A stretch of 62,867 bases of DNA from Candidatus Gastranaerophilales bacterium (GTDB lineage: Bacteria; Cyanobacteriota; Vampirovibrionia; Gastranaerophilales; Gastranaerophilaceae), in contig CAJUPC010000008.1 of NCBI GenBank assembly GCA_910588555.1, positions 1-62,867 of the forward strand, given 5' to 3'. Both the position numbers and the translations under genes were made by a program. This document shows positions 56,075 to 62,867 of this stretch, one piece after another. The first letter of the stretch is position 1, and every line of letters begins with the position of its first letter. Below the pieces are notes generated by a model that made no database searches, had not been told where the DNA came from, and was given only the letters and a program-made list of their open reading frames with translations.

Positions 56075-56713
56075 ATGGACGTATTAAAAGATATAAATCC
56101 GGTATTACAAATGTTGATAGTGATGACTTTGTTTTCACTGTTGCCGCTTGTATTTTGCTGTATGACGAGTTTTTTGAGATTTGTCATTGTGTTTTCAATG
56201 CTTAAAACCGCAATGGGTACACAACAGGTTCCGCCTTCAATTGTAATCATCGGACTTGCAATGATTTTGACGTTTTTTACAATGGGTTCGACTTTCCAAA
56301 AAATGTACGAACTCGGCTCTGTACCTTACCAAAAAAATCAGAATATAATTGAGGCGGTTAATGAGGGGTCAAAACCTTTGAAAGAATTTATGCTTAAACA
56401 AACCAGAGAAAGCGATTTAGCGTTTTTTGTCGAGATGTCAAAAGGTGAAGCGCCGCAAAGCCCGGATGAAATTACTATATGGCAGGCAGCACCGGCATTT
56501 ATTATAAGCGAATTGAAAACTGCATTTGAAATCGGATTTATTATATTTATACCATTCATTGTTCTTGACCTTGTTGTTGCAAACATATTGCTTGCACTGG
56601 GTATGTTCATGTTGTCACCGACAATTATTTCATTGCCGTTTAAACTGCTGATATTCATTGCGGTAGACGGATGGGCGCTGATAGTACAGGGGCTTGTTAC
56701 AAGTTATAATTAG
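56075..56713 (+). CDS. fliP: Flagellar export core protein FliP
   Basis: A 212-aa membrane protein forming the export-gate pore with FliQ and FliR. Marks: SFLRFVIVFSMLKTAMGTQQVPPSIVIIGLAMILTFF, then FMLKQTRESDLAFF and PAFIISELKTAFEIGFIIFIPFIVLDLVVANILLALGM, all FliP/SctR consensus. There is no cleavable signal peptide of the E. coli FliP kind; the length and start resemble SctR-type proteins. AAAGAAAG precedes the ATG; 15 bp after fliO. Confidence 0.95.
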   Translation: MDVLKDINPVLQMLIVMTLFSLLPLVFCCMTSFLRFVIVFSMLKTAMGTQQVPPSIVIIGLAMILTFFTMGSTFQKMYELGSVPYQKNQNIIEAVNEGSKPLKEFMLKQTRESDLAFFVEMSKGEAPQSPDEITIWQAAPAFIISELKTAFEIGFIIFIPFIVLDLVVANILLALGMFMLSPTIISLPFKLLIFIAVDGWALIVQGLVTSYN

Positions 56714-56760
56714 AAAAAGGATAAAAACAACTGACCAATGTTGGCAGAAAGGATAAAAAA

Positions 56761-57249
56761 ATGGAAGTTTTAATTGAATATTTAGCAAAAGGATTTTTAT
56801 TAATGCTTTCGATATCTATGCCCTGTGTACTGGTTGCGGCGGGTATTGGTCTTGTTGTCGGTATTTTGCAGGCTGTAACTCAGGTTCAAGAACAAACAAT
56901 TGCAGCGGCACCTAAAATTCTGGGTGTATTTCTTGTTATTGTTGCGGGCGGTATAGGGTTTATTAACTTGCTTAAAGGATTTGTAATTGACGGTATGTCT
57001 TTAGCGTTTAACCTTGTTTCAAAGAACGATTCTTATGTTTTGCCTGCTGATTATTACAAATACACTTCTCCTTTTGAAAAAGAAATGAGTGACAGATTTA
57101 AAAATCAGCCGACAATAAATGAGATTATGAAAAACCCCGGTAAAGTTCCGTTTATTGATAACCAGCAGAAAATGAGATATATTCCGAGTCCCCAGACTCC
57201 TATGCCTAAACCTGATTTTGTAGAAACGAATAAAATTCTCGGGAGATAA
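56761..57249 (+). CDS. fliQ: Flagellar export core protein FliQ with C-terminal extension
   Basis: A 162-aa protein; FliQ is usually about 85-90 residues. Residues 1-85 are a normal FliQ with two membrane helices: FLLMLSISMPCVLVAAGIGLVVGILQAVTQVQEQT and APKILGVFLVIVAGGIGF. The remaining ~75 residues (DYYKYTSPFEKEMSDRFK, NQPTINEIMKNPGKVPF, PSPQTPMPKPDF) are hydrophilic and Pro-rich with no known domain. AGAAAGGATAAAAA precedes the ATG; the 47-bp gap after fliP includes it. Confidence 0.9.
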   Translation: MEVLIEYLAKGFLLMLSISMPCVLVAAGIGLVVGILQAVTQVQEQTIAAAPKILGVFLVIVAGGIGFINLLKGFVIDGMSLAFNLVSKNDSYVLPADYYKYTSPFEKEMSDRFKNQPTINEIMKNPGKVPFIDNQQKMRYIPSPQTPMPKPDFVETNKILGR

Positions 57250-57251
57250 AA

Positions 57252-58031
57252 TTGGAAAATATTATAAACGAACTTATGAAAATGTTTCCAATGCTTAACG
57301 CATATCTTGCGGCAGGAATTTTTATATTCGCAAGACTTCTCGGTTTTATCCGACTTGCGCCTGTTTTTAACAGAAAAGAAATGCCCGGCATGGTAAAAAT
57401 TGCGCTTATATTAATTTTGAGCGTGATTTTGACATGTACGGTTAAACCTGATGTTACGATAATCAAAGACTCTTTTATGTTGTCGATTTTATTAAATATA
57501 GTTGTCGGAGCAATGATTGGCTATGTTGCGCAGTTAATTTTGCTTGCGGTTGACGCAGGCGGCGATATGGTGAACATGCAAATGGGTCTTTCATCAGCCA
57601 TGGTTTTGGACCCGACAACATCTTCTCAGGTATCAATTGTCGGCAAATGTTTTCAGTTTTTGGGGTTAATAATTTTTATCCAATTAGGCGGTGTATATTG
57701 GCTTTTAAACGCTTTAATACACAGTTTTGAAATATTTCCTCTTGACGGAACAATAGTTCCTTTGAGCCAGCTTATAAACTTGGATTATTTGATTGATATG
57801 TCATCAAATGTTTTGTATATGGGATTGCAGATTGCATCTCCGATACTTCTTGCAACATTGGGGCAGGATATTATTCTTGGTGTCATTTCAAAAACTGCTC
57901 CTCAGGTAAATGTTTTCCAATTAAGTTTCTTGTTCAAACCTGTACTTGGTGCGGCAATAATGGTGTGGATTTTGCCTATGCTTGTGAATATCGTAACTGA
58001 TTATTTCTTGTCGTATTCAAGAATAATATAA
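57252..58031 (+). CDS. fliR: Flagellar export core protein FliR
   Basis: A 259-aa protein with about six membrane helices and FliR/SctT marks: FIFARLLGFIRLAPVFNRKEMPGMVKIALILILS, VVGAMIGYVAQLILLAVDAGGDMVNMQMGLSSAMVLDPTTSSQVSIVG and LLATLGQDIILGVISKTAPQVNVFQL. FliR is the third part of the export gate. I place the start at TTG 57252, which has GGGAG at the right distance and sits two bases after the fliQ stop; an internal ATG (57276) has no SD. It ends flush with the convergent AcsC-like gene. Confidence 0.94.
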   Translation: MENIINELMKMFPMLNAYLAAGIFIFARLLGFIRLAPVFNRKEMPGMVKIALILILSVILTCTVKPDVTIIKDSFMLSILLNIVVGAMIGYVAQLILLAVDAGGDMVNMQMGLSSAMVLDPTTSSQVSIVGKCFQFLGLIIFIQLGGVYWLLNALIHSFEIFPLDGTIVPLSQLINLDYLIDMSSNVLYMGLQIASPILLATLGQDIILGVISKTAPQVNVFQLSFLFKPVLGAAIMVWILPMLVNIVTDYFLSYSRII

Positions 58032-59141
58032 TTATTTCATTTTTTGTACAAATTCGCTTATGGCAAAGGCTTCGACTGTGCCAACTACTATTTCAAAATC
58101 TTTTATTTCTTCTTCCAATTCCTCTTTCATGTGCGCAAGAAGCCCGGGGATTATTATTTTTCGGTTCTTAACTTTGTTTGCAAAATCGAACTTTTTCAAT
58201 GTATTTGCTGCAACTTTTGCCGTAAATTTTTCTGCTGACCATGCGGTCAGAACACTCATTCCTTCAGCAGGGGTAACTACAAGATATGACGGAACTGGAA
58301 GACTTTCGAGCTCGTTTGCAACGGCAAAAAACGTTAGCGCAAAATTCGTTGTTAAAAATATCAGTGAGTTTTCATCAGGATTGTTAAACTCGTAGATTTT
58401 TGCTTCCACCTGTAAAGGTTTTTGCGGGTCTGTGAAAATGTTTTGACGTAAAGTCATCAAAGCCGAGAACAAATATTCGTCAAAGTCTTCAAACACAAGC
58501 ATATTTGCATATTTACAGATGTAATAAGAAGCTTTGGCACAAAGTGTGTTCAAATCATCCGTGTGTTTGAAATAAACATAAACAGGGTCGCAATATTTTT
58601 CATCCTTTTCCAGTACGGCTTTTGTGCGTGTTTCGATAAGTTCTTCTGCTGTTTTTGAAAAATCTTCATCAACAATTTCTTTCAATGGTAATTTTATGAA
58701 ATCATCAAATGTGAGTGCACCATCAATATTGCCGTTTTTTACAATTATCAAATCAACTTTTAAAATTTCATTAACGCGTTTGATTTCAAAGTTTTTAATT
58801 TTTTCTAACTTCTTTTCCCAATCGGGCTCTTGCATATCAACCACAACAGCAATTGCAGTTCGGTTGTTAAATGTTTTTTCGTGACGATACAAAACATTTT
58901 CGCCGCCGATTTTAACCCCGTTTATCTCAATTGTTTTTTGCGGCTGTTTTGCGTTTTGAACAACAATTTCTTTTAAATCAGCAGGCATGTACGGGCATTT
59001 TTCGCATTCAATTTGATGTTTTGCCAGTTTCAAGGCGAAAGCCATACATGTCGGGCATCCGCATTCTTTGCAGTTTGTGTGTTCGGCTTTTTTTGCTGCT
59101 GGAAGATATTTGAATATTTGAAGTCCTGAAAGTTCGCTCAT
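58032..59141 (-). CDS. AcsC-like corrinoid/iron-sulfur protein (truncated barrel)
   Basis: A 369-aa protein related to the large subunit of the corrinoid iron-sulfur protein of acetyl-CoA synthesis. The N-terminal 4Fe-4S domain is at residues 20-50 (NCKECGCPTCMAFALKLAKH, CEKCPYMP). The C-terminal cobalamin-type domain is at about 255-365: LTTNFALTFFAVANELES, PSYLVVTPAEGMSVLTAWSAEKFT, KIIIPGLLAHMKEELEEE. TLRQNIFTDPQKPLQVE joins them. AcsC is normally about 440 residues; the TIM-barrel middle looks shortened. The gene overlaps the upstream barrel-like gene by four bases. Confidence 0.78.
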   Translation of the reverse strand: MSELSGLQIFKYLPAAKKAEHTNCKECGCPTCMAFALKLAKHQIECEKCPYMPADLKEIVVQNAKQPQKTIEINGVKIGGENVLYRHEKTFNNRTAIAVVVDMQEPDWEKKLEKIKNFEIKRVNEILKVDLIIVKNGNIDGALTFDDFIKLPLKEIVDEDFSKTAEELIETRTKAVLEKDEKYCDPVYVYFKHTDDLNTLCAKASYYICKYANMLVFEDFDEYLFSALMTLRQNIFTDPQKPLQVEAKIYEFNNPDENSLIFLTTNFALTFFAVANELESLPVPSYLVVTPAEGMSVLTAWSAEKFTAKVAANTLKKFDFANKVKNRKIIIPGLLAHMKEELEEEIKDFEIVVGTVEAFAISEFVQKMK

Positions 59142-59767
59142 TCAAGCCCCCTCATAGTTTTGACTGCTTCCGGTTTAGTTAAAACAACATAATCAGCGCC
59201 TGCCGCTTTCACAGCCGATGCCGACGTAATCTCAAGGAAAAGCGACATATTTTCATCTTTTGCTTCTTTTGTTTTTGCTGTTTCTTCTGCTGCAAAAGAA
59301 ATTATCGGCATATTCAGATATTTGTCATCCTCGTGTTTAATTTTTTCCATAATGCTGTAGCCGTATTCAAAACCGTATCCGATACCGCCTATATCAGTAT
59401 CAATAAGGATTTTGTCCAATGGCAAGCCCATATCTGAGGTTAAAATATTCATTTCTTTTGCAAGATTAATGTCAATCGGTGTACGGATGATAAGTGTGTG
59501 TCCACCTTCAATTACAGGTGGTACAAGTGCTTTGTAGTTATTTTCGTCAGCAATGCCGATTATGCATTCTCTGTCTAAAATTTTCATAACCTCAAGTAAA
59601 ACATCGGTATCAGCACGTATCATCAAAGGTTTATTAATAAGAGGAAGAAGCTTTTTTAAAGCCTCTACCTCATTTTTTTCTATTTTCAGACCGATAATAT
59701 CACAGTCCGGATTTTTTTCAGCTTCCGTAACAGAAACTTCAAGAATATATTTAGCTTTGTCTTTCAC
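59138..59767 (-). CDS. Corrinoid-protein TIM-barrel-like protein (AcsC/AcsD family)
   Basis: A 209-aa protein with alternating beta/alpha segments of a TIM barrel: ILEVSVTEAEKNPDCDIIGLKIE, KPLMIRADTDVLLEVMKI, CIIGIADENNYKALV, HTLIIRTPIDINLAKEMNILTSDMGLPLDKILIDTDIGGIGYGFEYGYSIMEKI, MPIISFAAEETA. This matches the barrel of the corrinoid/iron-sulfur protein subunits. It has no Fe-S domain. Because the next gene lacks part of its barrel, the two may together replace one AcsC chain; alternatively this is a shortened AcsD. Start ATG 59767 lies inside the end of ftsH (17-bp overlap). Confidence 0.6.
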   Translation of the reverse strand: MKDKAKYILEVSVTEAEKNPDCDIIGLKIEKNEVEALKKLLPLINKPLMIRADTDVLLEVMKILDRECIIGIADENNYKALVPPVIEGGHTLIIRTPIDINLAKEMNILTSDMGLPLDKILIDTDIGGIGYGFEYGYSIMEKIKHEDDKYLNMPIISFAAEETAKTKEAKDENMSLFLEITSASAVKAAGADYVVLTKPEAVKTMRGLE

Positions 59768-61649
59768 TTTCCACTCTGCTCATTATTTCTTCAAATTCTT
59801 TGTCTTCGATAGTTTCTTTGTCAAGAAGTTCTTTTGAAATTGCTTCGAGCATATCTCTGTTTTCGTTAAGCAGTTTTTTAGCTTCTTCGTATTTTTCATC
59901 AACAATTCGTTTCATTTCTTCGTCGATTTCAAATGCTACCTGTTCGGAATAGTCTCTCTGGTGACCGAAATCTCTTCCCATAAAGACATTTTCCTGATTT
60001 TTTCCGTAAGCCATATTACCGAGTTTTTCAGACATACCCCATGCAGTAACCATTTTTCTTGCTGTATTTGTTACGTTGATTAAGTCTTGCGATGCGCCTG
60101 TAGAAACTCTGTCTTTGCCGTAAACAATTTCTTCTGCGGCACGTCCGCCGAGAGATACGGTAATTTGTGCAAGAAGTTTAGCTTTATTGGTGTGAACTTT
60201 TTCATCTTTCGGTTTTGTCCATGTTACGCCGAGTGCATATCCGCGCGGAATGATTGAAACCTTATGGAGTTCGTCTGCGTCTTTCAAAAGTTTTGCAAGA
60301 AGCGCGTGGCCGACTTCGTGATATGAAGTTAATTCTTTATCTTCATCGGTCATAACTTTGCTTTTCTTTTCTATACCTGCAATAACTCTGTCGATTGAGT
60401 TGTCAATATCGTCCATTGAAATTTTTTCTTTGTTATTTCTTGCCGCTAAAAGTGCTGCTTCGTTCAACAAGTTCTGCAAATCTGCGCCAGTAAACCCGGG
60501 GGTGCGTTTTGCAAGAGTTTTCAAATCAACTTCTTCATCAAGTTTTTTATTTTTAGCATGAACTTTTAAAATTTGTTCTCTTCCTCTGACATCAGGTGCG
60601 TTAATGTAAATTTGTCTGTCAAAACGACCCGGACGCAATAACGCGTTATCGAGAATGTCAGGTCTGTTTGTTGCCGCAATTACGATTATATTTGTATTTT
60701 CGTCAAACCCGTCCATTTCAACAAGTAACTGGTTAAGTGTTTGTTCGCGTTCATCATGTCCGCCGCCCATACCTGCACCGCGCTGACGTCCTACCGCGTC
60801 GATTTCATCAATAAATATAATACACGGTTGATGTTTTTTAGCCTGTTCAAACAAATCTCTTACACGGCTTGCACCTACACCGACAAACATTTCAACAAAA
60901 TCGGAACCGCTTATTGAAAAGAACGGAACGCCTGCTTCGCCTGCAACAGCTTTTGCCATTAAGGTTTTACCGGTACCCGGGGGGCCTACAAGAAGCACGC
61001 CTTTGGGAATTCTTGCGCCAAGTTTAATATATTTGTCGCCGTTTTTCAAAAAGTCAACGATTTCTTCAAGTTCTTTTTTCTCTTCGTCAATGCCTGCAAC
61101 ATCTTTGAAAGTTGTTTTTACTTTGCTGTCAAGAAGCATTTTAGCTTTGCTTTTGCCGAAAGACATTGCCTGCGAACCGCCAGCTTGAATGCTTTTTGCC
61201 ATAACAGCAAGGAATACTAGAAATAAAATCGGAAGTAATAAATAACTCAAAATGTTTCCGAAATTTTTTGAAGATTCACTTGCTCGTGTAACTTTAATAT
61301 CCGCATTTGAAGCGCCAAGTTTTTTCATCAAATCAGGGTCAAATGTCGGAGTTATAACTTTATATCTCAAAGCTGGAGCTTTGGCTTCGGGAATTCCGAA
61401 CGGGTTGTTAGCCGTTGGAGTAATTGTTTTTGTTTCGGGTTGTTCGGGTTGATTTTTGGGGACTGCGATTAAGAAATCGTCAGCCTTTTCAATTTTATTA
61501 AATTCGCCTTTATCAAGTCTTTCCAAAAAGTTGGAATAAGAAATTTCTTCGGTTTTGGAAGCCGGACCTGACATAAATACGGATGACGCGAAAAGAAGTA
61601 CAACGATAGCTAAAACGATGTACATTCCTGCAGATTGATTTTTATTCAT
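59751..61649 (-). CDS. ftsH: ATP-dependent zinc metalloprotease FtsH
   Basis: A 632-aa membrane AAA protease degrading membrane and misfolded proteins. Two membrane helices are at about 7-26 and 133-155; a periplasmic region lies between. AAA core: GVLLVGPPGTGKTLMAKAVAGEA (Walker A), PCIIFIDEIDAVG (Walker B), NVIAATNRPDILDNALLRPGRFDRQ. The zinc site is SYHEVGHALL (HEVGH) at about residue 440. A GRAAEEIVYG segment is present. AGAGAGG precedes the ATG and TATAAT is visible upstream. Full length for the family. Confidence 0.98.
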   Translation of the reverse strand: MNKNQSAGMYIVLAIVVLLFASSVFMSGPASKTEEISYSNFLERLDKGEFNKIEKADDFLIAVPKNQPEQPETKTITPTANNPFGIPEAKAPALRYKVITPTFDPDLMKKLGASNADIKVTRASESSKNFGNILSYLLLPILFLVFLAVMAKSIQAGGSQAMSFGKSKAKMLLDSKVKTTFKDVAGIDEEKKELEEIVDFLKNGDKYIKLGARIPKGVLLVGPPGTGKTLMAKAVAGEAGVPFFSISGSDFVEMFVGVGASRVRDLFEQAKKHQPCIIFIDEIDAVGRQRGAGMGGGHDEREQTLNQLLVEMDGFDENTNIIVIAATNRPDILDNALLRPGRFDRQIYINAPDVRGREQILKVHAKNKKLDEEVDLKTLAKRTPGFTGADLQNLLNEAALLAARNNKEKISMDDIDNSIDRVIAGIEKKSKVMTDEDKELTSYHEVGHALLAKLLKDADELHKVSIIPRGYALGVTWTKPKDEKVHTNKAKLLAQITVSLGGRAAEEIVYGKDRVSTGASQDLINVTNTARKMVTAWGMSEKLGNMAYGKNQENVFMGRDFGHQRDYSEQVAFEIDEEMKRIVDEKYEEAKKLLNENRDMLEAISKELLDKETIEDKEFEEIMSRVESERQS

Positions 61650-61726
61650 TAAATACCTCTCTTTAGGAATTATTATAACTTAAAAATGTTAAAATTGGAA
61701 TAGGATATGTGTTTTACAAAATAATA

Positions 61727-61757
61727 AAAAGACCGAGAAATAACTCGGTCTTTCGAA
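61727..61757 (-). terminator. Terminator of the last prepilin gene
   Basis: On the minus strand AAAGACCGAG-TTATTT-CTCGGTCTTT followed by TTATT; four bases past the prepilin stop. Confidence 0.88.
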
Positions 61758-61761
61758 AAGC

Positions 61762-62867
61762 TTAATTCTGTATGCACAACCCAAACCAACTGGAGGTATC
61801 GCGGTACATGCCGCCGTTGTTCCCTACGCCCGCCGGATGGAACTGCAGGTAGTCCGAGGCAGTATGGAAGGTGTCATAGTTGACAAACTCCTTCTCAGCC
61901 CAGATATAAAATATCGGTTCAGGAAGTCCATATTGGCTTGCTTTACCGTTGTATTTGAGACCGCCAATACCAGTACCAGCAAAATTGGTATCAATTGTTG
62001 GGTTACCTTTGTATAATCGGCTTGCTATCTTTCCTAATTCAGCCCTGGTTGGCATTTTATCGACTCCACCGCATTGTTTTACAGCACCTGCCCAATAGTC
62101 ATTTTCATCATAACATACTTTTATTCCTAATGATTTAGCATAGCTTCCTGCTTCTGTTATGTTTCCAGGAGATGTCGCATTCTCTCCTGCACATTCAGCA
62201 TAGGTCATTGGAGTAGGAGTAAACGCTGCGCCAAAACACTTGTCATTTACTTCAAGTGTACAGGATGAACCTAAACCGTTTGCATTAAACGCCACAACAT
62301 CCTTTCTAAATGTATTCGGTCTGGATGTACCATTGATTTCAAACACAGCAGCCACACAACCGGCCGTAGCATTAGTTTCAGGTTTACCGTTAGAAGTCGA
62401 CCACCCATACGTTTTCATTGGGTCTAACGCTTCACATTTCTTATTGTAACTTAAAATCATCGGTGTACCGTCAGCAGTTATTATACCAACATTATCACTG
62501 GAATAGTCATGAGTATCATCATCATTCATTTTCAATTGTTTACCGGTTCTGGTATAAACAATATCCCATTCTTTATCGTTTTGGAGTTTTACTGTGTCAT
62601 ACGGCCAGCATGCTCTTAAATCATTAGCGTCACATCTTTTCGCAATCTTGAAATACTTTTGTAATTCGTCAACAAATGCGTCCGTACTTGGATAAGGCCC
62701 AATTAATCCTAATGATTTCATGTGGTCCGTAGCTTTAGTAAATTTGTATTTTGTACTTCTGATTTTTTCCGCGTTAACCTTGTCATTAACATTTGTCATC
62801 AAACTTGGCAACACAACAGCTGCAACCACACCAATGATTGCTAAAGTGATTAAAAGCTCCGCTAAAG
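61762..62867 (-). CDS. Prepilin-like protein with C-type-lectin-like C-terminus, 5' end outside window
   Basis: At least 368 codons; the frame runs off the right edge. At the edge the protein reads TLAELLITLAIIGVVAAVVLPSLM, the rest of a class III prepilin helix, so only the leader is missing. The body has five or more Cys and the pattern CYDENDYWAGAVKQCGG then MPTRAELGKIASRLY, which is the entry to a FISUMP/FGE-like C-type lectin fold. The end (IFYIWAEKEFVNYDTFHT, FHPAGVGNNGGMYRDTSSWFGLCIQN) fits the fold's W-[SA]-x-E and R-x-x-x-x-x-x-G-x-C-I strands. The last ~45 codons differ sharply in composition (see the variable-region entry). Probably a surface tip or receptor-binding pilin. Confidence 0.82.
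   Translation of the reverse strand, partial: LAELLITLAIIGVVAAVVLPSLMTNVNDKVNAEKIRSTKYKFTKATDHMKSLGLIGPYPSTDAFVDELQKYFKIAKRCDANDLRACWPYDTVKLQNDKEWDIVYTRTGKQLKMNDDDTHDYSSDNVGIITADGTPMILSYNKKCEALDPMKTYGWSTSNGKPETNATAGCVAAVFEINGTSRPNTFRKDVVAFNANGLGSSCTLEVNDKCFGAAFTPTPMTYAECAGENATSPGNITEAGSYAKSLGIKVCYDENDYWAGAVKQCGGVDKMPTRAELGKIASRLYKGNPTIDTNFAGTGIGGLKYNGKASQYGLPEPIFYIWAEKEFVNYDTFHTASDYLQFHPAGVGNNGGMYRDTSSWFGLCIQN
61772..61900 (-). other. GC-rich C-terminal segment: candidate DGR variable region
   Basis: Bases 61781-61860 contain 50 G or C of 80 by hand count, well above neighbouring coding sequence in this AT-rich genome. Codons switch to GAG, AAG, CTG, CAG, CCG and NNC forms (AAC, GAC, ACC, TTC, TAC, GGC) not favoured elsewhere in the gene. 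It ends at the C-terminus of a lectin-like domain, where retroelement variable regions lie. No template repeat or reverse transcriptase was seen in the window. Confidence 0.5.

Overview
The window reads as chromosomal DNA of a low-GC, double-membraned, flagellated gut bacterium of the non-photosynthetic cyanobacterial sister lineage (Vampirovibrionia/Melainabacteria, probably Gastranaerophilales). This rests on cyanobacteria-like 16S signatures, prepilins starting with a FTLAEVLITLGIIGVVAA-type helix, outer-membrane genes (TolC, Skp/OmpH, a TonB-like protein), a flagellar export block, and no photosynthesis gene. The placement is inference from family knowledge, not from a search.

Layout. 1-12 kb: small regulator, TolC-type efflux protein, dut, the dTDP-rhamnose genes rfbC-rfbB-rfbD and (separately) rfbA around an asymmetric ABC-F ATPase, glyA and a WecA-like lipid-carrier glycosyltransferase. 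11-24 kb: two prepilin-like genes, metG, a GT-C-like membrane protein, mtnA, rnpB (its 5' end overlaps a prepilin stop codon), rpsT, a ROK glucokinase, a UvrC without its HhH tail, OmpH/Skp and small HTH regulators. 23-34 kb: pgk, UDP-xylose synthase-like gene, TPR protein, a SurA/PrsA-like lipoprotein overlapping mfd (mfd carries two palindromic repeats inside its reading frame), and a NifU-like/GGGtGRT pair behind a promoter with a 16-bp palindrome. 34.5-40.3 kb: one complete rRNA operon (16S-23S-5S, two promoters, no spacer tRNAs). 40-54 kb: LuxR-type HTH, short TspO, zinc-ribbon protein, spmA/spmB, a TPR/MBL/phosphoesterase run, then a sigma factor, a zinc-ribbon STAND-type ATPase and an 881-aa acidic TonB-like protein. 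54-58 kb: a two-SPOA FliM/FliN-like protein followed by fliO-fliP-fliQ-fliR. 58-62.9 kb: an orphan corrinoid/iron-sulfur-protein-like pair, ftsH, and a prepilin running off the right edge.

How the genes work together. The sugar-nucleotide genes (rfbA-D, UXS) and the WecA-like enzyme would feed surface polysaccharide synthesis. The fli block encodes the membrane core of an export apparatus. The prepilins suggest type IV pilus/type II secretion-like surface fibres. The last prepilin ends in a C-type-lectin-like domain whose final ~45 codons are unusually GC-rich, the pattern expected for the variable region of a diversity-generating retroelement; no reverse transcriptase or template repeat is visible here.

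A genome-style trait is also visible: many genes have a -10 hexamer 6-9 nt before the ATG and no Shine-Dalgarno sequence, which points to widespread leaderless transcription beside normal SD-led genes.
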